From positions 1,054,001-1,118,000 of the forward strand of contig NZ_CP020777.1 in assembly GCF_002101315.1 (NCBI RefSeq): 64,000 bases of DNA. The letters are read 5' to 3'. The DNA comes from Candidatus Pelagibacter sp. RS39 (GTDB lineage: Bacteria; Pseudomonadota; Alphaproteobacteria; Pelagibacterales; Pelagibacteraceae). The translations under genes were made by a program, and so were the position numbers. The notes below the pieces were generated by a model. The model saw nothing but the letters and a program-made list of their open reading frames with translations. It was not told the origin of the DNA and searched no databases. Of the stretch, positions 45,649 to 56,096 are shown one piece after another; position 1 is the stretch's first letter; every line of letters starts with the position of its first letter.

Positions 45649-46911
45649 ATGAAAGTTGGAGTAATAGGAAGCGGTGGAAGGGAGCATGCCATATGTATAT
45701 CTTTAAAAAAATCAAAAAATATTGACAAAATTTACTGTTTTCCAGGAAATGCGGGTACTAGCTTTATTGCTGAAAATATTGAGATTGATCTGAATAATTT
45801 TGAGGAATTAAAAAGAGTTATAGAAGAACTAGGTATAGACATAATAATAGTAGGTCCTGAAAAACCTCTGGTAGATGGAATAGTCGACTTCTTGGAACAA
45901 AATAAAATTAAAGTCTTTGGTCCAGATCGTGTTTCTTCACAGCTTGAAGGTTCAAAGATTTTCACAAAAAATTTATGTAAAAAATATAATATCCCCACTG
46001 CAAAATTTGGTGTCTTTAATACCATTCAAGACAGTCTTTCATTCTTAAGTGAGTGTAAATTTCCTATAGTTGTAAAGGCTGATGGTTTAGCAGCGGGTAA
46101 GGGCGTCTATATTTGTGAAACTCATGATCAGTCAAAAAAAGCAGTTGAAGAAATTTTCAATGGAAAATTTGGAGAAGCAAAACAAATTTTAATTGAGGAA
46201 TTTTTAAAAGGCGAAGAAATGAGTTTCTTTATAATTTCTGACGGTATCAGTTATAAAATATTTGGAACAGCACAAGATCACAAGCGAGCTTTGGAAGGAG
46301 ATAAGGGTAAAAACACGGGAGGAATGGGGGCCTATTCACCTTCTCGATTGGAAAGTGAAAAACTGGAAAAAAAGATAATAGAAAAAATAATCGAACCAAC
46401 ATTAAAAGGTTTAAAAGAGATAAAAAACAAATTTAGAGGTTTTCTATATGCGGGATTAATGATTGTAGATGAAGAGCCTTTTTTAATTGAATATAATGTA
46501 AGAATGGGTGATCCTGAATGTCAAACAATACTTCCAAGACTCAAAACCGATTTTTTAGACATTGTGGTTGCCACTGTAAATGAGGATTTAAAAAATATAA
46601 ATTTAGAATGGTTTGAAGATAAAAGCATTTGCGTTGTTTTAGCTTCAAAAGGATATCCAGATGAATTTAAAAATAATTCAGAAATAAAAGGCCTTAAAGA
46701 AATTAAGCTTCAAGATAATGAATACATTTTTCATGCGGGGACTAAAGTAAATAATTCAAAAATATACTCTAATGGTGGGAGAGTGTTAAATTTTGTAATT
46801 AAATCTGATAATTTAAAAATTGGTAGAGATAAAGCCATAAGTTTAATTAATAAATTAAATTGGCAAAATGGATATTTTAGAAAAGATATTGGTTATAAGA
46901 TTATATCGTAA
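45649..46911 (+). CDS. purD: phosphoribosylamine-glycine ligase
   Basis: 420 residues, ATP-grasp enzyme. MKVGVIGSGGREHAICISL begins the protein; IVGPEKPLVDGIVDFL, FPIVVKADGLAAGKGVYIC, QDHKRALEGDKGKNTGGMGA and IEYNVRMGDPECQTILPRL (metal site) are diagnostic. It makes glycinamide ribonucleotide in purine synthesis. It shares one base with rsmD (TAATG). Confidence 0.97.
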   Translation: MKVGVIGSGGREHAICISLKKSKNIDKIYCFPGNAGTSFIAENIEIDLNNFEELKRVIEELGIDIIIVGPEKPLVDGIVDFLEQNKIKVFGPDRVSSQLEGSKIFTKNLCKKYNIPTAKFGVFNTIQDSLSFLSECKFPIVVKADGLAAGKGVYICETHDQSKKAVEEIFNGKFGEAKQILIEEFLKGEEMSFFIISDGISYKIFGTAQDHKRALEGDKGKNTGGMGAYSPSRLESEKLEKKIIEKIIEPTLKGLKEIKNKFRGFLYAGLMIVDEEPFLIEYNVRMGDPECQTILPRLKTDFLDIVVATVNEDLKNINLEWFEDKSICVVLASKGYPDEFKNNSEIKGLKEIKLQDNEYIFHAGTKVNNSKIYSNGGRVLNFVIKSDNLKIGRDKAISLINKLNWQNGYFRKDIGYKIIS

Positions 46912-47471
46912 TGAGAATAATTTCTGGGAGATTTAAAGGAAAAAAGTTATTATTACCTAAGGATAAAAACACTAGACCTTTAAAAGATTTAGTGAAAGAG
47001 TCAATTTTCAATCTTCTAGAACATTCAAAAAAAATGAATGTAAATTTAAAAAATTCTACAGTTTTAGATTTATTTTCCGGCTCTGGGTCTTTTGGAATCG
47101 AATGTTTATCAAGAGAATCTAAATATGTATGTTTTTTTGAGAATTATTTTGAAGCAATTAAAGTATTAGAAAAAAATCTTCTTCTTTTCAAAAATGAAAA
47201 AAAATTTAAAATTTTGAAGGATAATTGTTTTGAATATTTTGACTCTGAAAAAAAAATAGATAAAAAATTTGATATAATTTTTATTGATCCTCCTTACAAA
47301 GAAATAAAAATTAATATGTTAATTGAAAAGATTATTTTTAGAAAACTTCTTAAGAAAGACGGTATTTTAATTATTCACAGACATAAAAAAGATAAAATAG
47401 TAATAACTGAAAAAATTAATATTCTCGATACTCGAACTTATGGTGTCTCCAAGGTATATTTTGCTAATTAA
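46911..47471 (+). CDS. rsmD: 16S rRNA (guanine-966-N2)-methyltransferase
   Basis: 186 residues. MRIISGRFKGKKLLLPKD and TRPLKDLVKESIFNLL open the protein, the SAM site is VLDLFSGSGSFGIECLSRES, and the catalytic motif is FIDPPYKEI. It methylates G966 of 16S rRNA. It is coupled to purD by a one-base overlap and converges with pgi by four bases. Confidence 0.95.
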   Translation: MRIISGRFKGKKLLLPKDKNTRPLKDLVKESIFNLLEHSKKMNVNLKNSTVLDLFSGSGSFGIECLSRESKYVCFFENYFEAIKVLEKNLLLFKNEKKFKILKDNCFEYFDSEKKIDKKFDIIFIDPPYKEIKINMLIEKIIFRKLLKKDGILIIHRHKKDKIVITEKINILDTRTYGVSKVYFAN

Positions 47472-48625
47472 GATCTTTTTAAAAGTTTTTTTGTTTCTAT
47501 TTTAATAAGTTCAACAGCTGGTTGATCGTAAGGGTTTATTTTCAAAGCCCTAGCTAGAAGAATTGTTTCTAAAATAAAATATGTAAATAATTCACCTAGC
47601 ACTTCTTCATTTTTAGATTTTATAAAAAAACTTCTAAATGGTATATTTTTTTTTTGGAAAACTTTTTTTGTTGCTAGGATTTTGGAGTAAAGGATATCAC
47701 CTAGATCCTTTCTTTTTAAAAATTTTAAAGAACCAGGAATCATATCTTGATTTAATTTTGGGTAATTTCGATCCTTCGTATAAAAAAATGTGTAAAAATT
47801 GTTTTTATTACCATCCAAATATAACTGCATTAAACTATGATTATCTTTAGGCATATTTGATATTATTGGAAAAATGCCATTTTTTTTTTTTCCTAAACTT
47901 TCGGCTACTAATTGTTGATACCATTTTAAAAAATTATCTGCAGTTTCATCATAACTGAGGATTACTGAATTAAATTTTTTTCTTTTAACTAACTCTAAAA
48001 TATTTGAAACATTAATTATGATTGAATTTAAAAATTTCTTATTGGCCACTAAATTATTAAGTTTTTTAAATTTCATAGTGTCCAACCCCATTAACTCTGC
48101 TGGTAACATGCCAACCTCTGATAAAACTGAATATCTTCCACCAATAAAGTTATTATGATCAATAATATCCGCTCTTAGCTTCATACTTATTTCTCTTAAA
48201 ATACTATCTTTTTTATCTGAAACTAAAATATTCTTATCATTTTTTTTAATATATAAATTAGAGTTAACAATTGTCTCTAACGTATTTCCAGATTTTGAGA
48301 TTACTAAATTAAGATAATTTTTTTTTGGAAATATTTTTTTTTGATTTAGATTTTCAAGAAAATAAAAATTTTTATTTATTTTATGTTTTAAAAAATCATA
48401 AATTGCCATTGTTCCTAAAGAGGATCCTCCCATACCAAAAACTCTAATATCTTTATATTTTTTATATTTTTTAATAGATTTTTTTGTATAGCTGTATTTG
48501 TAGTTTTTTGATAAAGAATTTATAACTTCACTTTTCGAGGAAATTAAATCTTTTAAAAATTTTTTTAATTTTGAATTTACTTTTTTATTTATAAAATTTT
48601 CAAAAATAAGATTTTTGGTTGACAT
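47468..48625 (-). CDS. pgi: glucose-6-phosphate isomerase, short form
   Basis: 385 residues, much shorter than E. coli Pgi (~549) and also below the ~450 of Bacillus. Family landmarks remain: FGMGGSSLGTMAIYDFL, VISKSGNTLETIVNSNLY (SIS sugar-phosphate site), NFIGGRYSVLSEVGMLPAEL (PROSITE-like signature), and the C-terminal NPYDQPAVELIKIETKK with an active-site Lys region. It interconverts glucose 6-phosphate and fructose 6-phosphate. Its start overlaps the lipoprotein stop by one base. Reduced length and divergence make a relaxed specificity possible. Confidence 0.88.
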   Translation of the reverse strand: MSTKNLIFENFINKKVNSKLKKFLKDLISSKSEVINSLSKNYKYSYTKKSIKKYKKYKDIRVFGMGGSSLGTMAIYDFLKHKINKNFYFLENLNQKKIFPKKNYLNLVISKSGNTLETIVNSNLYIKKNDKNILVSDKKDSILREISMKLRADIIDHNNFIGGRYSVLSEVGMLPAELMGLDTMKFKKLNNLVANKKFLNSIIINVSNILELVKRKKFNSVILSYDETADNFLKWYQQLVAESLGKKKNGIFPIISNMPKDNHSLMQLYLDGNKNNFYTFFYTKDRNYPKLNQDMIPGSLKFLKRKDLGDILYSKILATKKVFQKKNIPFRSFFIKSKNEEVLGELFTYFILETILLARALKINPYDQPAVELIKIETKKLLKRS

Positions 48626-48936
48626 TATTGTTTTTGGATTTTTTCTGAAATACTTTTTTTAATATTAGATTTTGATGAATTCTGATTATTATCCTCCTCT
48701 GCACTATTTTGATTTCCATCAAACACAGATTTTATATTAATATCTTTATCTGTAGTTTCGGGTTGCTCATTAGGTTTTGGTAATTTAGAAAAGTCTGGTG
48801 GTAAAACCAAAGGATCTTTTTTTTCTATTAAAAATTCCTCACCTGAAGTAGCCTTCTTTTGTAGTTTGAAACCTCCACAAGAAAATAAAAATGAGGATAA
48901 TGCCAAGATTAGGAAAGTATTATAAATAAATCTCAT
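48625..48936 (-). CDS. small lipoprotein, DUF3035/BamF-like
   Basis: 103 residues. The signal peptide ends in a lipobox, LFSCGG, with the acylated Cys at about residue 20; the mature part begins with a DEFLVxxxxPLxxPPDF-like segment (GEEFLIEKKDPLVLPPDFSK), then a Gln/Asn/Ser-rich tail. That PLxLPPDF signature is what I recall for DUF3035, annotated as the BamF subunit of the alphaproteobacterial outer-membrane barrel assembly complex. Directly upstream is lspA, the peptidase that would process it. The link to BAM is inference. Confidence 0.72.
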   Translation of the reverse strand: MRFIYNTFLILALSSFLFSCGGFKLQKKATSGEEFLIEKKDPLVLPPDFSKLPKPNEQPETTDKDINIKSVFDGNQNSAEEDNNQNSSKSNIKKSISEKIQKQ

Positions 48937-49407
48937 TTAAATTTTTTTACCAAAGATTTCAAAACATATTAAAAAAATTATGCCAATAGTGATAAATATA
49001 TCAGCAACATTAAATATAAACCAATGAAAATTGTTAATATGTATATCTATAAAATCTGGCACCGCAGAGTAAAATATTCTGTCAAAAATATTTCCGAGAG
49101 AACCACCTATAATCATCATATAACTTAATTTTTCAAATCCACTAGATCTAAACATTAGCCAAATAATGATGACGGTTATTAGGCAAATAAAGATTGTTAG
49201 AAAATTATAATATAGTTTTTCATCAAAAGAAAATAAACCAAAAGCAATACCTTCGTTCCAAATCAAATTAAAATTTAAAAAAGATGTAACACTAATGCCA
49301 TATTGTTCATAAGTTTCTGGAGAACTAATGATCAATAATTTACTAATTCGATCAATTAAAAAAATAAAAATAATTATAGAAAAATCTACTAAATGTTTTT
49401 TTAACAT
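48937..49407 (-). CDS. lspA: lipoprotein signal peptidase (signal peptidase II)
   Basis: 156 residues from the ATG at 49407, one base after the ileS stop; a longer frame beginning with TTG lies inside ileS and is rejected. Four membrane helices are seen. The catalytic Asp pair is in GGSLGNIFDRIF and FNVADIFITIG, and FNLIWNEGIAFG is the conserved first loop. It cleaves signal peptides of prolipoproteins, such as the product of the next gene. The ileS-lspA order is common in bacteria. Confidence 0.95.
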   Translation of the reverse strand: MLKKHLVDFSIIIFIFLIDRISKLLIISSPETYEQYGISVTSFLNFNLIWNEGIAFGLFSFDEKLYYNFLTIFICLITVIIIWLMFRSSGFEKLSYMMIIGGSLGNIFDRIFYSAVPDFIDIHINNFHWFIFNVADIFITIGIIFLICFEIFGKKI

Positions 49408-49408
49408 T

Positions 49409-52129
49409 TTATTTGCAATTTGGTCTTTCACATGGTGCACTTCTGATTTTCCAACATATTGGACATTTTTCACCTGTTGCTTTACTTGTTTCCACAATTA
49501 TTTCATTAGTATCACCATTCTCAATTTTGACTGAAGAAGTTATACAAAGTTCTGATAGATCAATATTTTTTAAAAATTTCTGGTTTTCGTTATTCAATTT
49601 TACGATTAACGCAGCTTCTAAACTAGATCCTATATCTTTGCTTGCTCGTTTTTGCTCAATACTAAGGTTACAAATATCTCTTATTTTGATTAATTGTTCC
49701 CATTTAGAATTTAAGTTCGAGTTATCAAATTTTTCGGGGAAATTCAAAAATTTCTCGAGATGAATACTTTTTTTATTTTTTGAAATAAGTTGATAAATTT
49801 CCTCAGTTGTGAAAGATAATATTGGCGCAAACCATCTTAGTAAAGAGTTAAGAATAACATTTAGCAATATAAGAGTAGATTTTCTTTTTTCAGAATTTAA
49901 TGGATCACAGTACAAAGTATCTTTTCTTATATCAAAATAAAAGGCAGATAGATCTACAGTACAAAAATTCAATAATTCTTTATACAAATTATGGAAATCA
50001 TAATCTTTGAAATACTTGTTAAATTTAGAATTTAAATTGTAAATTTTATGAAGCATAAATTGTTCTAATTCAGGTAAATTCTCAATTTTAATTTTTTCTA
50101 AATCTATTTGTTCAAAATTATCATTAAGATTTCCAAGCAAATATCTAAATGTATTTCTTATTTTTCTATAAGACTCAGCATGCTGATCTAATATTGAATA
50201 GTCTATTCGAAGATCCTCAGCATAATTTGAGGAAGCGACCCAAATTCTAAGTATATCAGCTCCATATTTTTTGAGAATGTCTTCAGGCGCAATTACATTT
50301 CCTAAGGATTTTGACATTTTTAAACCTTTGCCATCAACTACAAAACCATGAGACAGAATAGACTCAAAAGGTGCACGATCTCTAGTTCCGCAAGACTCTA
50401 AAAGAGACGAATGAAACCATCCCCTGTGTTGATCAGAGCCCTCGAGATACATAGATGCAGGCCACTTTAAATCTTTTCTTTTCTCTAATACAAATGAGTG
50501 TGTAGATCCACTATCAAACCAAACCTCTACGATATCACTTAACTTTTCAAAATCTTCAGCTTTATATTTTTTTCCGAGAAATTTTTGTGGGTTGTCTGAA
50601 AACCAACAATCAGATCCCTCTTTTTCATAAATTTTCGCAATATTTTCAAAGACTTCATCATCAACCAAAATTTCACCTGTCTTCTTGTTAATAAAAATAG
50701 GTAATGGAACTCCCCATACTCTTTGTCTTGAAACACACCAGTCGGGTCTTGTTTCAATCATCGATTTTAATCTTTCTTTTCCTTTGCTAGGATAGAAAGT
50801 TGTTTCATCAATTGCTTTTAAAGCTTTATTTCTGAGTTTATGACTATCCATAGAAATAAACCATTGAGGAGTTGCTCTGTGAACTAATGGTGCTTTGGAC
50901 CTCCATGAATGAGGATAAGAGTGAACAAGTTCACCGCTCGATAATAATTTTTTTTGATCTTTTAATTTTTCAATCACAATCGAATTAGATTTAAAAATAT
51001 GCATCCCTTCAAAAAGTGCTACATTTTTTGTATATCTTCCATCGCCATCAACTGTTTCAATTGCTTTAATTCCATTATTCATACACAAATTAAAATCATC
51101 AGGACCATGACTTGGCGCGCAATGAACAATTCCAGTACCTTGTTCTGTAGTAACAAAACGTGCTTCCAGCATAGGTATGTCATATTCATAACCAAGTTTT
51201 AAAAAAGGATGATTACAAATTGTTCCTTTTAAATCTTTACCTTTAAAATTTTTTAATTTTTTGAAACTTTGAATTTTGGTATCTTTTACAACTGTATCAA
51301 TTAATGCATCTGCAATAACAATTTTTTTATTTTTAAAGTCTCCATCGTCATTTACTTCAATTAATAAATAATCTAGGCTCTCATTATAAGCCAAGGCTTT
51401 GTTAGCTGGAATAGTCCAAGGGGTAGTTGTCCAAATTACTATTTCACTATCATTTAATTCTTTAATATTTGATGATTTAATTGGAAAAGATGCATAGATA
51501 GTATCTGACCTATGATCTTGGTACTCAACTTCTGCATCTGCTAAAGCTGTTTTTTCAACAGTAGACCACAAAACAGGTTTAAATCCTCTATACAAACTTC
51601 CTTCTTTTAAAAATTTACCTAGTTCTCTTACTATTTGAGCTTCAGCATCAAAACTCATTGTGGAGTAATAATTATCCCAATCTCCTACAACTCCTAACCT
51701 TTTAAATTGATCTTTATGAACATCTATCCATTTTTCTGCAAAGGCTCTGCATTCTTTTCTAAACTCAACGATTGGAACTTCATTTTTATTTTTTTTATTT
51801 TTTTTGTATTGTTCCTCGATTTTCCATTCTATTGGCAATCCATGACAATCCCACCCTGGAACGTAAACAGAATCTTTTCCATCCATTTGATGAAATCTCA
51901 CAATTATATCTTTTAAAATTTTATTTAAAGCTGTCCCCATATGTATATTACCATTCGCATATGGAGGACCATCGTGAAGGACAAATTTTTCTTCTCCTTT
52001 TCTCGATTTTCTTAATTCATCATAAAGATTTATGTTTTGCCAGAGTTTCAAAATTTCAGGTTCTCGTGTTGGCAAATTTGCTTTCATTGAAAAAGCGGTT
52101 TTAGGAAGATTTATTTGAGATTTGCTCAT
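49409..52129 (-). CDS. ileS: isoleucyl-tRNA synthetase
   Basis: 906 residues, class I synthetase. The HIGH-type motif is GPPYANGNIHMGTALNK, the KMSKS motif is GLKMSKSLGN, and an editing domain (TTPWTIPANKALAYN and GTGIVHCAPSHGPDDF) lies between. The C-terminal zinc module is compressed: CPIC followed by CERPNC only nine residues later, where other proteins have a ~15-20 residue spacing and a longer tail. It charges tRNA-Ile and edits valine. It is followed by lspA and preceded by ribF. Confidence 0.97.
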   Translation of the reverse strand: MSKSQINLPKTAFSMKANLPTREPEILKLWQNINLYDELRKSRKGEEKFVLHDGPPYANGNIHMGTALNKILKDIIVRFHQMDGKDSVYVPGWDCHGLPIEWKIEEQYKKNKKNKNEVPIVEFRKECRAFAEKWIDVHKDQFKRLGVVGDWDNYYSTMSFDAEAQIVRELGKFLKEGSLYRGFKPVLWSTVEKTALADAEVEYQDHRSDTIYASFPIKSSNIKELNDSEIVIWTTTPWTIPANKALAYNESLDYLLIEVNDDGDFKNKKIVIADALIDTVVKDTKIQSFKKLKNFKGKDLKGTICNHPFLKLGYEYDIPMLEARFVTTEQGTGIVHCAPSHGPDDFNLCMNNGIKAIETVDGDGRYTKNVALFEGMHIFKSNSIVIEKLKDQKKLLSSGELVHSYPHSWRSKAPLVHRATPQWFISMDSHKLRNKALKAIDETTFYPSKGKERLKSMIETRPDWCVSRQRVWGVPLPIFINKKTGEILVDDEVFENIAKIYEKEGSDCWFSDNPQKFLGKKYKAEDFEKLSDIVEVWFDSGSTHSFVLEKRKDLKWPASMYLEGSDQHRGWFHSSLLESCGTRDRAPFESILSHGFVVDGKGLKMSKSLGNVIAPEDILKKYGADILRIWVASSNYAEDLRIDYSILDQHAESYRKIRNTFRYLLGNLNDNFEQIDLEKIKIENLPELEQFMLHKIYNLNSKFNKYFKDYDFHNLYKELLNFCTVDLSAFYFDIRKDTLYCDPLNSEKRKSTLILLNVILNSLLRWFAPILSFTTEEIYQLISKNKKSIHLEKFLNFPEKFDNSNLNSKWEQLIKIRDICNLSIEQKRASKDIGSSLEAALIVKLNNENQKFLKNIDLSELCITSSVKIENGDTNEIIVETSKATGEKCPICWKIRSAPCERPNCK

Positions 52130-52130
52130 T

Positions 52131-53057
52131 TTATTTTTTTGCTATTAATAAGTCAGTTTTAATTTGTTTTCTAAGTTGGTCGACATTTTTAAATTTTTTT
52201 TCTTTTCTAATAAATTTTTTAAATTCTACTGTTAAATACTTATTATAAAGATTTCCAGAAAAATTAAATAAATGAACTTCCAATAATATTTTTTTTCCAT
52301 TAAATGTTGGTCGATAGCCTAAATTTGCAATCCCTTTTAAGTAATTGTTTTTGCCATATCTTTTTGCTTTTACTGCATATACACCTGGGCAGGCTAAAAT
52401 ATAGTCTTTGATATCAATGTTTGCTGTTGGGAAACCAATTTTTTTTCCTAGCTGTCTTCCTTTTTGAACCTTTCCAACAATTGACCAATTTCTATTTAGA
52501 ATTTTATTGGCTTTCTCTAATTTTCCTTTTTGTAAAAGTTTTCTAACCAGCGATGAAGATGCTATTTTCTTATTGGTTAACAATGGTTGTGGTTTAACTA
52601 CCTTATAACCACATATTCTCTCAAAATTAATTAACTGTCTAACGTTACCTTCTCTTTTATTTCCAAATCTAAAATTATTGCTTACAAAAATGAATTTTGG
52701 TTTTAACTTTTTACCTAATATTTCTTTAATGAACGTTATAGATTTTATTTTTGAGAATTTTCGATCAAACTTTTTTATTATCAAAAAATCCACATTAAGA
52801 TTTTTGAGATTATCAATTTTTTGCTGCAAATTAGAAATTCTAAAATTATCTAAATTCTTATTAAAAAACATTTTGGGCATTGGTTCAAAAGTCAACACAC
52901 CAATTTTTGAGGAATATTTTTTTTTATATTTCTTAGCTAATGAGAATAATTTTTGATGTCCTTTGTGAACTCCATCAAAGTTGCCAATCAATATAATTGA
53001 GTTTTTGTATCTTGGATTGATATCAAAATTTTTATATATTTTCTTTGATTCTACCAT
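52131..53057 (-). CDS. ribF: bifunctional riboflavin kinase / FAD synthetase
   Basis: 308 residues. The N-terminal nucleotidyltransferase half has IGNFDGVHKGHQKLF, LTFEPMPKMFF and KFIFVSNNFRFGNKREG; the C-terminal kinase half has GRQLGKKIGFPTANIDI and GVYAVKAK. It makes FMN and FAD, cofactors for the many flavoproteins here. It starts one base upstream of the ileS start region and its own start overlaps the end of the HAD gene by seven bases. The ribF-ileS-lspA order is widespread. Confidence 0.96.
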   Translation of the reverse strand: MVESKKIYKNFDINPRYKNSIILIGNFDGVHKGHQKLFSLAKKYKKKYSSKIGVLTFEPMPKMFFNKNLDNFRISNLQQKIDNLKNLNVDFLIIKKFDRKFSKIKSITFIKEILGKKLKPKFIFVSNNFRFGNKREGNVRQLINFERICGYKVVKPQPLLTNKKIASSSLVRKLLQKGKLEKANKILNRNWSIVGKVQKGRQLGKKIGFPTANIDIKDYILACPGVYAVKAKRYGKNNYLKGIANLGYRPTFNGKKILLEVHLFNFSGNLYNKYLTVEFKKFIRKEKKFKNVDQLRKQIKTDLLIAKK

Positions 53058-53869
53058 TTCAATTCTGATTGAATATAATTACAAATTGCTTCGTAAGATT
53101 TTGCAACTTTTTCAATTCCTTTTTCTTTAATCTCATCCTTATGAATTCCATTTGAAATTATTAAAGAGTCATAATTTAAAAGGTTCGCTCCTTTTATGTC
53201 AGTATTTAAATTATCACCTATGGAGAGAATTTTCTTATTTTTGTTATCGATAGATTGATTATAAACTTCAGGATAAGGTTTTCCAAAGTAAACAACTTCT
53301 CCACCCATTTTTTCAAAAACCATCGCAACGGAACCAGCACAAAATTCTCTGGTGTTTCCTCTGTCTACAATTAGATCAGGATTTGTACAAATCATCTTTT
53401 TTTTTATATTTTTTTCAAACAGATCTTTATAAAAATTTAAGTCCTCATTATGATCATCAAACAATCCAGTGCATAAAATATATTCGCTTTTTTCTATATT
53501 ATCTAATTTCATTTTTTTAAATTCTTTAAATAAATCAAAATCTCTTGGTGGACCAACGTGAAAAAAATTTTTATTAATCAAATTTTTCTTTAAATAAATG
53601 AGAGCTGCCTCACCAGAGGTAAAAACATGGTCTCTAATTTCTTTTTCCATGCCTAGTTTTTCTAAAAAAGATTTAACTGCATGGTTAGGTCTGGGTGCAT
53701 TTGTGAGTAAAATATAGTTCTTTTTTTTTTTATTGATTTCTCTAAGAGCTTTTATTGCTTCAAGGTGAAGTGTGACCCCATTATGGACCACTCCCCATAA
53801 ATCAATATAAAATAGCTGATAATTGTCTGCGATAGAACTTAGGCCTTCATTATCTAAATTTTTAGTCAT
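53051..53869 (-). CDS. HAD-superfamily subfamily IIA hydrolase
   Basis: 272 residues from the ATG at 53869 (a TTG one codon earlier is possible). The nucleophile motif is YIDLWGVVHNGVTLH, motif II is YILLTNAPRPNHAV, the C2 cap insert follows, and the last motif is ILSIGDNLNTDIKGANL. This resembles the TIGR01459-type alphaproteobacterial group of NagD/PGPase-like phosphatases; the substrate is unknown. It heads the HAD-ribF-ileS-lspA-lipoprotein-pgi minus-strand run, divergent from groES. Confidence 0.88.
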   Translation of the reverse strand: MTKNLDNEGLSSIADNYQLFYIDLWGVVHNGVTLHLEAIKALREINKKKKNYILLTNAPRPNHAVKSFLEKLGMEKEIRDHVFTSGEAALIYLKKNLINKNFFHVGPPRDFDLFKEFKKMKLDNIEKSEYILCTGLFDDHNEDLNFYKDLFEKNIKKKMICTNPDLIVDRGNTREFCAGSVAMVFEKMGGEVVYFGKPYPEVYNQSIDNKNKKILSIGDNLNTDIKGANLLNYDSLIISNGIHKDEIKEKGIEKVAKSYEAICNYIQSELKW

Positions 53870-53938
53870 CAAATTAATCTATAAACCATAAAACCCTCAA
53901 ATTCCTTTATTTTTTAACTAACTAATTTTTAAGTATAT

Positions 53939-53966
53939 CTTGAAATAGTAAGGCCAATCTCTATAT
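53939..53966 (+). promoter_or_regulatory. predicted RpoH (sigma-32) promoter of groES-groEL
   Basis: CTTG at 53939-53942 (within CTTGAAA) and TCTATAT at 53960-53966 are separated by 17 bases, matching the alphaproteobacterial heat-shock consensus CTTG-N17/18-CYTATNT at all but one position. A transcript would begin near 53973, about 20 bases before groES, and AAGGAG at 53982-53987 is a good ribosome binding site. No CIRCE inverted repeat for HrcA is visible in the 120-base gap, so sigma-factor control is the simpler reading. Confidence 0.65.
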
Positions 53967-53992
53967 GAAGACCATATTAATAAGGAGAATTT

Positions 53993-54283
53993 ATGAAATT
54001 TAGACCGTTACACGATAGAGTTTTAATAGAAGTTTTAGATAGCAGTGAAAAAACTGCTGGTGGAATAATCATACCTGATACAGCTCAGGAAAAACCTCAA
54101 GAAGGCAAAGTAGTTGCAGTTGGTGGTGGCGCAAAAACTGAGGACGGCAAAACAATATCAATGGATGTAAAAGTTGGAGATAAAGTTTTATTTGGCAAAT
54201 GGTCAGGAACTGAAGTTAAAATTGATGGCAAAGAATACAGCATAATGAAAGAGTCGGACATTATGGGAATTTCAAGCAAATAA
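53993..54283 (+). CDS. groS: GroES co-chaperonin
   Basis: 96 residues. [20 protein letters not shown] with [20 protein letters not shown] is the GroES signature and mobile loop, and it ends with the usual [14 protein letters not shown]. It caps GroEL folding cages. It lies 23 bases before groEL and behind a heat-shock-type promoter. Confidence 0.98.
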   Translation: MKFRPLHDRVLIEVLDSSEKTAGGIIIPDTAQEKPQEGKVVAVGGGAKTEDGKTISMDVKVGDKVLFGKWSGTEVKIDGKEYSIMKESDIMGISSK

Positions 54284-54288
54284 TTTAA

Positions 54289-55968
<1,680 letters not shown>

Positions 55969-55992
55969 TCGTTCCAACCCAAATCAAAATTC

Positions 55993-56024
55993 AAAAAGGG
56001 CAGTTTTTACTGCCCTTTTTTTTT
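55993..56024 (+). terminator. rho-independent terminator of groES-groEL
   Basis: A 12-bp stem (AAAAAGGGCAGT pairing with ACTGCCCTTTTT) with a TTTT loop is followed by more T, 24 bases after the groEL stop. It is the strongest hairpin in the window, along with the one at 56153. Confidence 0.92.
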
Positions 56025-56042
56025 ACCCTAAACAAAAATCTG

Positions 56043-56075
56043 CAATGAAGTTCACAATGAATGTTCAATGAAGTT
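56043..56075 (+). repeat. three short tandem repeats, period 11-12
   Basis: CAATGAAGTT (56043-56052), CAATGAATGTT (56055-56065) and CAATGAAGTT (56066-56075) follow each other with start-to-start steps of 12 and 11 bases, about one helical turn. They sit in the non-coding gap between the two terminators. Two more related GAATGT units, 11 bases apart, occur at 56110 and 56121. They could be protein-binding sites; no match to a known motif is claimed. Confidence 0.55.
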
Positions 56076-56096
56076 TTTTAAAAAGTAAGATATTAT

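Noticed and set aside
49408..49497. 30-residue longer N-terminus of LspA
   Set aside because: It begins with TTG inside ileS and adds a charged segment not found in LspA; the ATG at 49407 fits the operon spacing.
53873..53992. CIRCE operator before groES
   Set aside because: No TTAGCACTC-N9-GAGTGCTAA-like inverted repeat is present.
56045..56071. Eight-codon ORF as a leader peptide
   Set aside because: It is created by the tandem repeats, has no ribosome site and no attenuator linked to a biosynthetic gene.
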